64,000 nucleotides of DNA, taken from DAOVXM01 sp963746255 (GTDB lineage Bacteria > Chloroflexota > Anaerolineae > Anaerolineales > UBA4823). Of the stretch, positions 45,461 to 55,476 are shown piece after piece; the first letter of the stretch is position 1, and each line of letters begins with the position of its first letter. The DNA lies in assembly GCA_963746255.1 (NCBI GenBank), contig CAVVAJ010000009.1, positions 1,178,001 through 1,242,000 of the forward strand. Reading direction: 5' to 3'. The position numbers were made by a program, and so were the translations under genes. Below the pieces are notes generated by a model that was given only the letters and a program-made list of their open reading frames with translations, was not told the DNA's origin and searched no databases.

Positions 45461-47552
45461 ATGACCAGCAGACGCAGTTTTCTAAAGTTAGGCAGCGCCA
45501 TGGGTGCAGGAGCACTACTAGCGACCCGGTACCAAGCGCTGCAGTATGTTTTCGGAGCCCCTGCTGCCCTAGGTTTGAGCGATCCCGCCATGCAGCCGAA
45601 GTTCGTCAATCTGGTGCCGGATGCCATGGCGCCAGGTTTTAAATTTTCATCTAAAAACAACAAGTATAAGGTCGCAGTAGGTCCCTCGGTGCAGATGACT
45701 GGATTGGTTGGAGCTGATGGGGCCCCGGTACCCACACCGGTATTCGGTTATGGTCTCCCAAATCTCGGCTATACCTGGCCCGGACGCACCTTCGAGGTGC
45801 AAAGCGGTGTACCAATAGAGGTAAAGTGGGAAAATAAACTTGTCGATCCCGTAACCGGTGCCTTCTTGCTCCATCCACTGCCAGTCGATACTTCGCTGCA
45901 CTGGGCGTACAGCCTGCCCGGCTATGAATTATTCAATATAGCAAATTCGGGCGTACCCATCGTCAGCCACCTGCATGGTGGTCACACCGACTTCCAGTAC
46001 GACGGCAACCCGGAGTTCTTCTTCAGCCCCGGCTGGGGAGTGGTTGGGCCGCAGTGGGTTGAGAAAAAGTATATCTATGATAACAGTCAACCGGCGGGCA
46101 ACCTGTGGTACCACGACCATACCCTGGGGATCACACGCCTGAATGTCTATGCCGGTCTGGCCGGGTTCTACTTCATCCGCGATGGCTTTGACACCGGTCT
46201 ACCTGGAAATCAGCTTGATTTGCCGGCCTGGCCATACGAGAAGGCTTACGCCATCCAGGACCGCATGTTCCGCCGCGACCGGCGAGCTTTTCTACCCGGC
46301 TTTCCCCGGCGACCCCTATTACGATGACTTCATCACCGGTGCGGGTGCAGTTTTACCCCCCGGCATATTCCCAGGTGGCGGACCGACCGCGTTAGCCGAG
46401 TTCTTCGGCGACCACATGGTGGTCAACGGCATGATCTGGCCGAAAGAAGACGTCGAGCCGCGCAACTACCGCTTGCACCTGCTGAACGGCACCGACAGCC
46501 GCTTTATGGCGATCCAGCTGGTAGAGGTTCCGCCCGGAGCCACCGATTTTACGAATGTAATCCAACAATTACCGTTCATAGTTGTCGGCAGCGACCAGGG
46601 ACTTGCTTCCAGCCCAACACCCGTAGACACCCTGTTGAGCGAGCCAGGCTCACGCTATGATATCATCGTCGATTTCAAACAAGTTACGCCTGGCAACCGA
46701 GTAATTGTGAAGAATATCGGCGGCGATGAGCCGTTTGGCGGAGATATCCCAGGTCCGCAAGTTTATGGTGAGACCGACCGGGTCATGGCGTTCGATGTTG
46801 TGCTGCCATTCGACCAGGCTGTGCCTGATGCAAGCCCCACAGGAATCAATCCGGCACCTGTTGTTATCCCAGCATCGACACGCACCCGCAAGGTAGCTCT
46901 GTTCGAGGGCAAGGATGAGTTTGGACGTTTGCAGCCGCTCTTGGGCACTGCCGAACCAGCCACCGACTTTGCCGGTGCAGCAATCAACTGGCCGGTCAAT
47001 CCTGTGTATGCCAGCGTTGGTCTGGTAGGGCAGATGGAAGGCTCTATCGCATGGCATAGTCCCACAACTGAAAATCCGGCTCTAAACTCCACTGAGGAGT
47101 GGGAGGTCTGGAATGTCACTGGCGACGCACATCCGGTACATTTACACCTGGTGCATTTCGAGGTCCTCGGGCGGCAAGAGATTGTCTGGGATAGCGCCAC
47201 GAATGATGATGATCGGGTTCTTGACCCAGATGGAATAACTGCACCAGCACCGAATGGCGACGGCACTTACTTAGTCACTCAGCCAACGGTGCAACACAAC
47301 TCAGTCGTAGGCGATCCGACTACTTATGGTATGGGTTTCAAAATCGTGAATCCAACAAAAGTTGGATCGATTGAAAAACCAGCTGAATACGTAGAAAACG
47401 CACCTAAGGATATGGTTACTGCGTTACCCGACCAAGTGACCCGCATCAAAGCCACTTTCGACAAGCCCGGACGCTATGTCTGGCACTGCCACATACTCTC
47501 GCATGAGGATCACGAGATGATGCGCGTACTGCATGTCGGACCCGGTGCATAG
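45461..47552 (+). CDS. Tat-exported multicopper oxidase (CotA/bilirubin-oxidase type), one frameshift
   Basis: About 697 residues. The twin-arginine signal is SRRSFLKLG at 3-11. All four copper motifs are present: HLHGGH at 170-175, WYHDH at 216-220, HPVHLHLVHF, and the T1/T3 motif HCHILSHEDHEMM at the C-terminus. One extra base near 46287 breaks MFRRD from GELFYPAFPGDPYYDD. Such enzymes oxidise phenols, bilirubin-like compounds or metals such as Mn(II), passing electrons to oxygen. AAGGAG precedes the ATG. The long structured leader suggests conditional expression, possibly metal-dependent. It implies exposure to oxygen. Confidence 0.92.
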
Positions 47553-47588
47553 ATAGAATTCACGCAGTTAAATTTTTAATTAACAACA

Positions 47589-47624
47589 AAGCCCTCCTGC
47601 CAGATAATGCTGGTCGGAGGGCTT
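47589..47624. terminator. hairpin terminator between converging mco and nuoN
   Basis: AAGCCCTCC/GGAGGGCTT with an inner CCAG/CTGG extension. T-rich sequence follows on either side only weakly. It is placed between two converging genes. Confidence 0.65.
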
Positions 47625-47646
47625 GATTTATTAACCGATCTGCCGC

Positions 47647-49099
47647 TCAAAAAATCAGCATCACCGCCTGGCTTGCCCAGGTGAACAGCGGCCAACCAAT
47701 CAGGCTCAGCAGGACGGTCCCAACCGCTGCCACGCCGGCCGTGAGCCGCACCCATGTCTCCCGGCTGACAGCCGGTTCGCCCGTGCGCATGTACATATAC
47801 ACAACCACCCGCAGGTAGTAGTAAGCTGAGACAAGCGATGTGAGCACGCCAATCAGCGCCAACCCGATATAGCCGCTCTTGATGACCGTGTTGAACAGGA
47901 AGAACTTACCCAAGAACCCCAACGTGGGCGGGATGCCGATAAATGACATCATAAAAACGGTCATGGCCGCGGCCAGGGCGGGGTATCTGCGCCCCAGACC
48001 GGCGTAATCTTCCAGCGCTAACCCTTTCTGTTCAGCACGCTCCAGCGTGATCACCACCGCCCAGGCACCGAAGCTGGTGAAGGCATACGCCAGCAAGTAG
48101 AACAGCACCGATGCAACGACGTCTTGTACGACGCCCACCTGCGCATACGGTACGACCACCATCATGATGTAGCCGGCATGAGCGATGCTTGAGTATGCCA
48201 GCATACGCTTGATATCGCGCTGGGCGATCGCAACGACATTTCCCACGATCATCGTCAGCGCAGACATCGCCCACAGGATCGGGGCCAAGGTCAATTGCCA
48301 CTGCTGGAAAAGCGACTACCAACACGCGCAGCAAAGCCGCAAAGCCAGCCGCTTTGGCACCTACTGACATAAAAGCCGTTGCCGAAGTGGGCGCACCCTG
48401 GTAGACATCGGGGGTCCACATATGGAACGGGACAGCTGCCACCTTGAAGCCCAGGCCGACCAGGATCAAGCCGCCGCCGACCGCCAGCAGAGATAGGTTG
48501 GCGGCGCCGCTCGCGACCGCTTCCACGATCCCCGCCAGCCCGGTTGTACCGGTGGCACCAAAGACCAGTGCAATTCCGTAGACTACAAAACCGCCCGCGA
48601 AAGCCCCCAACAAGAAGTATTTCAGTGCGGCTTCCTCGGAGTCCCTGCTGCGCGGGTTGAAGCCTGACAAGACATATAAGGGAATCGACAGCAGCTCTAA
48701 AGCCAGGAAGACGACGATTAAGTCGGCGGCGATAGCCATCAACATCATCCCGCTGATAGAAAACATCAGCAGGATATAGTACTCGCTGCCTCCGATATCC
48801 ACTCGCTGCAGATAATCATAGGCTAAGGCCACCGCGACCAACCCACTGCCTAAGAACAGCACAGAAAGGAATATGGCAAACCCATCGACAACCACCATAC
48901 CGCCAAACGCGACATACTGCCGCCCGATCTGGGCCAGCGCAAATCCCATGCTTACCAGCAGCCCCAGCGCGGCCAAAAGCGGCGTGATCCACTGCTGCTC
49001 TTTGGGCAGCACCAAATCAACCAGGATCAAAAGCACCACCCATAAGACCAGGATAATCAGCGGCAATATTGCGATCAGATCATAACTCGTCATAGACAT
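47647..49099 (-). CDS. nuoN: NADH-quinone oxidoreductase subunit N, one frameshift
   Basis: Antiporter-like membrane subunit of complex I, about 484 residues and 14 helices. VPFHMWTPDVYQGAPTSATAF and the transmembrane Lys in this region are typical of NuoN, as are the proton-channel residues around VAIAQRDIKRMLAYSSIAHAG. A single extra base near 48303 separates the halves (VVAF then QQWQLTLAPILWA). ATG at 49099 has GGAGAGGG upstream. It is the last gene of the nuo operon, with a hairpin following. Confidence 0.93.
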
Positions 49100-49134
49100 T
49101 CCCTCTCCAGCATCCGGTTCTCACCAGGCTAAAC

Positions 49135-50655
49135 CTAGTGCATCGCCAGTGCCGCGGCCTGCACGCCAGCCAGTAATTTATCCACCGCCGGTCCCATCAA
49201 GTTAAAGAAAGGGGCTGGGTAAAGTCCAATCCAAAAGATCAGGATCAATAAAGGTATAAGCACTGCGATCTCGCGCCAGTTGAGATCAGGTAGTGAGCGG
49301 TTCTCCTCTTTATCGACTTTACCAAGGAACAGCTTCTGGAACATGAAGAGGATATACACCGCCGCTAGGATGACCCCAATCGCAGCTAGACCGGCAAACC
49401 AATAGGAACCCAGAGCACCGCCTGGGCTGCCCGCCGCCCAAGCACCCAAGAGGATCGTGAACTCACCGACAAAGCCATTTAGTCCAGGCAAGCCCATCGA
49501 TGACAGCGCCACGATGAGGGTCAGCGCACCATAAATGGGCATCACTTTCCACAAACCGCCGAAAGCGTCCATATCACGGGTGTGCCGGCGCTCATAAATC
49601 ATCCCAACCAGCAAAAACAAGGCGCCCGTGCTGATGCCGTGGTTAACCATCTGCAGGATGCCGCCCTGCACGCCCTGCGAATTGAGGGCGAACAGTCCTA
49701 ACATCACAAAACCTAAGTGGCTGACGGATGAATATGCGACCAGCTTCTTGACATCCTTCTGCGCATAAGAGACCATCGCACCGTATAAGATGCCGATGAC
49801 GGCGAAAAGCGCGATCCAGGGTGCCAGCTGTATAGAGGCATTGGGGAACAAGGAGATGTTGAAGCGCAGGAAACCATAGGTACCCATCTTCAGCAGTACG
49901 CCTGCCAGGATTACCGAACCGGCCGTTGGGGCTTCAACATGCGCATCGGGCAGCCAGGAATGGAGCGGCCACATGGGGACTTTGATCGCAAATGCTGCGG
50001 CAAAAGCCAAAAACAGCCAGAACTGCAGGTTGGGTGGTATCTGGTTGCCAGCAATCAACTCGGTTAAGGAGAAGGTGCCGCCCGCGATCCCTAGCCACAA
50101 AATCGCCAACAACATCAAGATCGAACCCGCCATTGTATAAAGAAAGAACTTGATCGCCGCGTATATCCGGTTGGGTCCACCCCATATCCCGATCAGGAAG
50201 TACATCGGCACCAGGGTAAATTCCCAGAAAATGTAAAAAAGGAACAGGTCTAACGATAGAAATACCCCTGTCATGCCAATTTCCAGCAGCAAGAAGAATA
50301 TCATGAACTCCCGCACCCGCTCTTCAACGGCCGTCCATGTAGAGAGGATACTTATCGGTATGAGCAGCGTGGTCAGGAGCACCAAGAGGATGCTCATGCC
50401 ATCGACACCCATATAGAAAGATATCGTCCAATCGGAAACTCTGATCCATGGTTCGTTGATCACCATCTGCATGTTGGGGTTATCAGCATTGAATTGGACC
50501 AAGAGGGCAATGGATATCCCGAATGTGATCAGCGAGGTAACCAGTGCTACCCAGCGTGCAATATTCTTCTGGTCAGGTTTGAGAAACAAAATAATTAACA
50601 CGCCAACCAAAGGGAAAAAGGTTACCAGGATTAGGGGATGGAGAAGAAAATTCAT
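49135..50655 (-). CDS. nuoM: NADH-quinone oxidoreductase subunit M
   Basis: Antiporter-like subunit of 506 residues. The key glutamate of helix 5 lies in FLLLEIGMTGVF, the transmembrane lysine and channel residues in KVPMWPLHSWLPDAHVEAPT, and the broken-helix region in AQKDVKKLVAYSSVSHLGFV. It drives one of the proton translocation paths. The start at 50655 is chosen because GAGG precedes it and the conserved N-terminus MNFLLHPLILVTFFPL begins there; the 23-residue extension is rejected. Confidence 0.95.
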   Translation of the reverse strand: MNFLLHPLILVTFFPLVGVLIILFLKPDQKNIARWVALVTSLITFGISIALLVQFNADNPNMQMVINEPWIRVSDWTISFYMGVDGMSILLVLLTTLLIPISILSTWTAVEERVREFMIFFLLLEIGMTGVFLSLDLFLFYIFWEFTLVPMYFLIGIWGGPNRIYAAIKFFLYTMAGSILMLLAILWLGIAGGTFSLTELIAGNQIPPNLQFWLFLAFAAAFAIKVPMWPLHSWLPDAHVEAPTAGSVILAGVLLKMGTYGFLRFNISLFPNASIQLAPWIALFAVIGILYGAMVSYAQKDVKKLVAYSSVSHLGFVMLGLFALNSQGVQGGILQMVNHGISTGALFLLVGMIYERRHTRDMDAFGGLWKVMPIYGALTLIVALSSMGLPGLNGFVGEFTILLGAWAAGSPGGALGSYWFAGLAAIGVILAAVYILFMFQKLFLGKVDKEENRSLPDLNWREIAVLIPLLILIFWIGLYPAPFFNLMGPAVDKLLAGVQAAALAMH

Positions 50656-50735
50656 TGTTCGTCCTCGACCGTAAGAATTTCTTGCCACACAGGCTGTAGT
50701 CGCGTATCCAACTGCGGCCTGCATGGTGAACTGAT

Positions 50736-52844
50736 TCAGCGCAAAATGATGTAACCGAGTATCAACACTACACCGAAAAAGACCGTCAAAGCGTAACTGC
50801 GGACAAATCCAGTCTGCACGCGCCGCAGCTGACCCGCAAACAACTGGGTCACACTTGCCAACCCATTCGCAATGCCATCGATAACTCCCAAATCGATCTT
50901 AATCGACAAGAACCATGCAAAACGATTGTAGGTGGAGGCGATGACGACATCGTGGAACCAGTCATGCCAAAAACGCCAGTCGATGACATCCGCGAAGAAT
51001 TGGGACAGTTTAACGTACGGGTTCAAGATTACCAACGAATACAGCTCGTCGATATAATACTTGTTCTCCAGCAACTTAAAGATTGGCCCAAGGATGGGGC
51101 GCAGTGGATCATCTGGACGCTTGGCAGCTGGTAGATTCTGCATAGCCTTATAACGATGATAATAAAGATAATAGGCCAATAACAGCGCAGTTATCGCCAG
51201 GATCGTTGACAGCGCAGCGACAAAGATGACAAACTCCCCGGCATGCGCGTTCTCCTCCATGGTTTGTTCCAACCAGTGTCCGAAGGTATGTACACCGGGG
51301 AGGTTAATCGCTCCCGCCAAGATGGTCAGACCCGCTAGGATAATCAAAGGAACCGTCATCACAAGCGGACTCTCAGAGGCATGGGCGGTTGCTGCCGTAC
51401 GCGGTTTACCGAAGAAGACCATCAACACCTGCCGCCCCATATAGAATGCAGTAAATACAGCCGCAACCGTCAGCAGCACATAAACCCAACCGTTGAAGAT
51501 ATTCGCCTCAGCCAGGATCTCATCCTTAGACCAGAAACCAGCCAGCGGGGGAATGCCCGCCAGAGCCAGCGAACCAATCAAATACACCCAAAACGTAATT
51601 TTCATCCGTGCCCGCAATCCGCCCATATTGCGCATATCCTGGGGATCCAGATCGTGAATATCTTTAGCCTGTTTCCGCAATGCCGGGTCATGTTCCACAT
51701 GATGAGCACCACGTTCCACACCCTGGATCACAGAGCCTGCTGAGAGGAAGAGCAGTGCTTTGAAGAAGGCATGCGTTACCAGGTGGAAGATCCCTGCTAC
51801 AAACGCACCCATACCGACAGCCGCGACCATAAAACCCAGCTGGCTGATCGTTGAATAGGCCAGCACCTTCTTGATATCAAATTGGGCTACGGCAATCGTC
51901 GCGGCAAATAGAGCTGTTATGGCACCCACCCAAGCGACAACATTCTGTGCCTCCGGCACAAGCACATACAGCGGCGCTGAACGGGCGACTAAGTACACAC
52001 CGGCAGTCACCATGGTGGCAGCATGGATTAATGCCGAGACCGGTGTCGGGCCGGCCATCGCATCCGGCAGCCAGACATATAATGGGATCTGTGCTGACTT
52101 CCCAGCTACCCCCAAGAGCATGAATAATGTGATCGCAAGAATCGCGCCGCTCGCGACTTCTGGCGCTTGTTCGAACACCGCTTCGAACGTGAAGGTACCG
52201 AAGAAGACAAACATGGTGAAAGCCGCAAGCAGGAAACCAAAATCACCAACACGGTTGGTGATGAAAGCCTTCTTGGCGGCCAGTGAATTCCCAATGCCAT
52301 TCTCACCCTTGTCGTACCAGAAACCAATCAGCAAATAGGAACACAAGCCGACACCTTCCCAACCGATAAAGAGCATCAAGTAGTTATTCGCACTGACCAA
52401 GATCATCATTGCAACAATGAACAAATTGAAGAAGACGAAGAAGCGCTGGTAACGGCTGGGGTCTCCGTTATGACGGACATCATCATGCATGTAGCCCACA
52501 GCATAGATATGGATCAATGATCCCACCCCTGCGACGACCAGCATCATCGTAACGGATAAAGAATCGACCTGAAATGCCCACGGGATATTAAGCTCACCAA
52601 TATGGATCCAGGTCATGGCTGGCACGATAGCACCCTCTGGATGGCTAGCCAGAGAAATCCCCAGCAAAACCGCCACCAGGAAAGCGAGCACTGTCGCTGT
52701 GCTAGCCACGGTACCGATGATCGTCTCGCTGAAAAGTTTGCCAAAAATCAGGTTGATTAATAAACCGATCAGCGGGAACAGGACAACGAGGGGTACCAGG
52801 TAAAAGAACTGCGGTCCGTTTGCAGCTACCTCACTCAGCAACAT
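50736..52844 (-). CDS. nuoL: NADH-quinone oxidoreductase subunit L
   Basis: The largest antiporter-like subunit, 702 residues. It has the helix-5 glutamate in LMLFIGWEGVGLCSYLLIGF, KSAQIPLYVWLPDAMAGPTP, VAQFDIKKVLAYSTISQLG and HAFFKALLFLSAGSVIQG. The C-terminal extension continues to the end as the long lateral helix plus final membrane helix. GTGGAG before the ATG at 52844 sets the start four codons inside the longest frame. It stands between nuoK and nuoM in canonical order. Confidence 0.95.
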   Translation of the reverse strand: MLLSEVAANGPQFFYLVPLVVLFPLIGLLINLIFGKLFSETIIGTVASTATVLAFLVAVLLGISLASHPEGAIVPAMTWIHIGELNIPWAFQVDSLSVTMMLVVAGVGSLIHIYAVGYMHDDVRHNGDPSRYQRFFVFFNLFIVAMMILVSANNYLMLFIGWEGVGLCSYLLIGFWYDKGENGIGNSLAAKKAFITNRVGDFGFLLAAFTMFVFFGTFTFEAVFEQAPEVASGAILAITLFMLLGVAGKSAQIPLYVWLPDAMAGPTPVSALIHAATMVTAGVYLVARSAPLYVLVPEAQNVVAWVGAITALFAATIAVAQFDIKKVLAYSTISQLGFMVAAVGMGAFVAGIFHLVTHAFFKALLFLSAGSVIQGVERGAHHVEHDPALRKQAKDIHDLDPQDMRNMGGLRARMKITFWVYLIGSLALAGIPPLAGFWSKDEILAEANIFNGWVYVLLTVAAVFTAFYMGRQVLMVFFGKPRTAATAHASESPLVMTVPLIILAGLTILAGAINLPGVHTFGHWLEQTMEENAHAGEFVIFVAALSTILAITALLLAYYLYYHRYKAMQNLPAAKRPDDPLRPILGPIFKLLENKYYIDELYSLVILNPYVKLSQFFADVIDWRFWHDWFHDVVIASTYNRFAWFLSIKIDLGVIDGIANGLASVTQLFAGQLRRVQTGFVRSYALTVFFGVVLILGYIILR

Positions 52845-52910
52845 ATGCATCTCCACATATATTTAGATCCACCTAGCTCTGATAACATGAACGCATCGAC
52901 ATGGACTCAG

Positions 52911-53213
52911 CTAGCCTTTCATTGAATTCATTTGATCAACATCGATGCTTTGCTTGGTATTAAAGATGGCGACGATCAACGCCAGACCAACCGCGACTTC
53001 GGCGGCCGCCACCGTCATCACAAAGAAGACAAATATCTGACCGCTGATTGCCCCGTAAACACGCGCGAAGGACACAAATACCAGGTTTGCTGCGTTCAGC
53101 ATCAGCTCGATGGACATAAAGATCACGATTGAATTACGCCTGATCAGAACGCCGACCGCGCCGATCGTAAACAGTACCGCTGAAAGTCCAATATAGTATG
53201 AGACTGGTAACAT
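52911..53213 (-). CDS. nuoK: NADH-quinone oxidoreductase subunit K
   Basis: A 100-residue, three-helix subunit of the membrane arm (MrpC-like). The conserved transmembrane glutamates are in FMSIELMLNAANLVFV and TVAAAEVAVGLALIVAIF. These residues form part of the proton path next to the quinone tunnel. Length and spacing are standard. It sits 15 bases after nuoJ. Confidence 0.95.
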   Translation of the reverse strand: MLPVSYYIGLSAVLFTIGAVGVLIRRNSIVIFMSIELMLNAANLVFVSFARVYGAISGQIFVFFVMTVAAAEVAVGLALIVAIFNTKQSIDVDQMNSMKG

Positions 53214-53228
53214 CCTAAAGCCTCCCGG

Positions 53229-53753
53229 TTAGCTGCCGCCTAGCTTGCCGCGCACTTTGCGCTGGGTGAGGACGATTGCGCCGATCATACCTACTAATAA
53301 CAAGATCGATGTCACTTCAAAGGGTAAGACATACTGCGTGAATAAAGTCTCCCCAACCATTTTCGGTGCGCCATAGAGCAGGGGTACTCCCTCTGGGCTC
53401 GGCAGGCTGCCGCGCTGGGTAAACACCAAATATAAACTTTCAATCAGCAGGATCACACCGAGCACCATCGCCAGCGGCTGCATCCACCAAACAGCCGGAG
53501 ATCGTCCAGTTTGTTCTGCTCCCAACAACATGATCACAAACAGGAACAGCACCATAATTGCCCCTGCATACACCGTCACCTGTGCTAGGGCGATGAATGG
53601 CGCACTTAATATCAAATAGAATACGGCAATTGTGGCAAAATTCAAGATCAGGAACAAAGCAGCGTAGATCGCATTACGGCTGAATAGCATTCCTAAAGCC
53701 GATGCGACCGCAACCGTACCTAGCATGATAAACAGGACAAGTTCAGTTGACAT
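53229..53753 (-). CDS. nuoJ: NADH-quinone oxidoreductase subunit J
   Basis: A 174-residue membrane subunit with five helices. The third-helix region ALAQVTVYAGAIMVLFLFVIML contains the tyrosine and pi-bulge segment typical of NuoJ/ND6, and FSRNAIYAALFLILNFATIA precedes it. It couples quinone reduction to the membrane arm. ATG at 53753 follows AAAGG. The gene lies between nuoI and nuoK as expected. Confidence 0.95.
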   Translation of the reverse strand: MSTELVLFIMLGTVAVASALGMLFSRNAIYAALFLILNFATIAVFYLILSAPFIALAQVTVYAGAIMVLFLFVIMLLGAEQTGRSPAVWWMQPLAMVLGVILLIESLYLVFTQRGSLPSPEGVPLLYGAPKMVGETLFTQYVLPFEVTSILLLVGMIGAIVLTQRKVRGKLGGS

Positions 53754-53828
53754 AAACCACCTTTCTTTTGATCAACAGCCAATCGGCTGCCTAAATGCAA
53801 ACAATCCTAAAGCTTTAAGTGCTAGTTC

Positions 53829-54329
53829 TTAATCAGGGTCCTGCATGACCGGAATTGCGCGGTCAAACTTCCCGGGTTCCACCTTCTGCGGTGTGGGCAA
53901 GCCATCCTCAAGAACAGGCACAATGAGCATTTCCTTGCCATAAATCGCACTTCGGCGGTCGGAAAACGAGAGTTCATAATTGTCACCCAGGACAATCGCC
54001 TCTGTTGGACAAGCGTCTTCGCAGTACCCGCAGAAGATGCAGCGCAGAAAATTAATTTCATAAGTACTGGCATACCGTTCGCCGGGTGAGAAGCGGCGCT
54101 CATCAGTATTCTCAGAAGACTCGACGAAGATGGCATCTGCAGGACAAGCCGCCGCACATAAAGCACACCCGATGCACTTTTCTAATCCATTATCATAACG
54201 GTGCAGTTCATGCCGTCCTTTGAACCGGCGCGTGACCGGACGTCTGACCTCCGGATACTGCACCGTAACCGTTTTTTCAAACATGGAGCGGAATGTGGTC
54301 CCCAGACCCTGTAGTATCTCCGTGATCAT
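53829..54329 (-). CDS. nuoI: NADH-quinone oxidoreductase subunit I
   Basis: A 166-residue ferredoxin-like subunit carrying clusters N6a and N6b. The two motifs are CIGCALCAAACPADAI and CIFCGYCEDACPTEAI, each C-x2-C-x2-C-x3-C-P. The N-terminal amphipathic part (GLGTTFRSMFEKTVTVQYPE) contacts the membrane arm. Its ATG overlaps the nuoH stop by ATGA. It passes electrons from NuoG to NuoB. Confidence 0.96.
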   Translation of the reverse strand: MITEILQGLGTTFRSMFEKTVTVQYPEVRRPVTRRFKGRHELHRYDNGLEKCIGCALCAAACPADAIFVESSENTDERRFSPGERYASTYEINFLRCIFCGYCEDACPTEAIVLGDNYELSFSDRRSAIYGKEMLIVPVLEDGLPTPQKVEPGKFDRAIPVMQDPD

Positions 54330-55417
54330 GTAACACTTCCTCTCTTAGCTATTGCTCCACGTGCCACATATACCGTTAAAAGAAAGAAGATGGTCGTCGA
54401 CACAGGTATTAACCACAGCATCCCCATAACGATACCAACAGCAGTTAATAGGACGTTTGCTAACGCGAGCGGAAACATCAATTTCCAGCCAAAAGCCATC
54501 AAACGATCATAGCGAAAACGCGGTAATGTCGCGCGAACCCATATCATCCCGAACAATATAATAAATACTTTAAAGAATAGGTAGAATGGGCCAAGCCATG
54601 GAACGCTGTCGATAAAGGGGCCGCGAAAGCCTCCAAAGAACAACGTCACTGCTATCGCGCTGACAGCGATCATCTTGATATACTCCGCGATGAAAAATAA
54701 GGCGAATTTCATGCCCGAATACTCCGTATGGTACCCAGAAGTCAGCTCTTGTTCGGCTTCAGGCATATCAAAGGGTGAGCGGTTCACCTCAGCGAGCACA
54801 GAAATCCAAAAGATTATCGCCCCCAAGGGCTGTAAAAACACAAACCATAGCGGTGACTGAGCTTGGACGATGTCAAACATGCTCATTGAATTTGCCAGCA
54901 GAATTGGTCCAACAAAACCAAGTCCCAAGGCCAGTTCATAACTGATCATCTGTGCCGATGAACGGATGCCGCCCATCATGGCATATTTATTGTTCGAAGA
55001 CCAGCCAGCGAGGACAATTCCATAGACCGATATCGAAGCAATCGCCAGGATGTACAGGACACCTATGTTGATATTCGCCACGGAGAGTGGGACTTCGCGT
55101 CCGAAGATAGTTACTGTTGCTCCCCACGGGATGACAGCCATGATAATAAAAGCCGGGACCACGGTAATAATCGGTGCCAGGAAAAAGATCGCCTTATACG
55201 ATCGCCCTGGGACAAGTTCTTCTTTGAAGATCAGCTTAACAGCATCAGCTAGTGGCTGCAGCCACCCGCCCGGTCCAGCCCGGTTTGGGCCAATTCGCAC
55301 CTGGATGCGGGCGAGGGCTTTTCGCTCGTAGAAGGTGAGATATGCAAAGCCAATCAGCAGGACGACAACCAAGATGACCGACTTGATCGTCCACTCGATT
55401 AAGAAGGCTACTTCCAT
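54326..55417 (-). CDS. nuoH: NADH-quinone oxidoreductase subunit H
   Basis: A 363-residue membrane subunit forming the quinone-binding cavity with NuoB and NuoD. It includes the conserved YERKALARIQVRIGPNRAGP loop, EVNRSPFDMPEAEQELTSGY with the acidic E-channel entry, and IWVRATLPRFRYDRLMAFGW. About eight helices are present and the length is standard. The ATG at 55417 is preceded by GAGGAATACC. Confidence 0.96.
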   Translation of the reverse strand: MEVAFLIEWTIKSVILVVVLLIGFAYLTFYERKALARIQVRIGPNRAGPGGWLQPLADAVKLIFKEELVPGRSYKAIFFLAPIITVVPAFIIMAVIPWGATVTIFGREVPLSVANINIGVLYILAIASISVYGIVLAGWSSNNKYAMMGGIRSSAQMISYELALGLGFVGPILLANSMSMFDIVQAQSPLWFVFLQPLGAIIFWISVLAEVNRSPFDMPEAEQELTSGYHTEYSGMKFALFFIAEYIKMIAVSAIAVTLFFGGFRGPFIDSVPWLGPFYLFFKVFIILFGMIWVRATLPRFRYDRLMAFGWKLMFPLALANVLLTAVGIVMGMLWLIPVSTTIFFLLTVYVARGAIAKRGSVT

Positions 55418-55476
55418 CGGTATTCCTCTAAATTATGTTTGCCTACAAGAAGTGCTGTCTGCATGGTCGTGTTTTC

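Noticed and set aside
47647..49099. Two separate genes (partial nuoN and a second proton-pumping subunit)
   Set aside because: The two frames join seamlessly with a one-base correction into a single standard NuoN.
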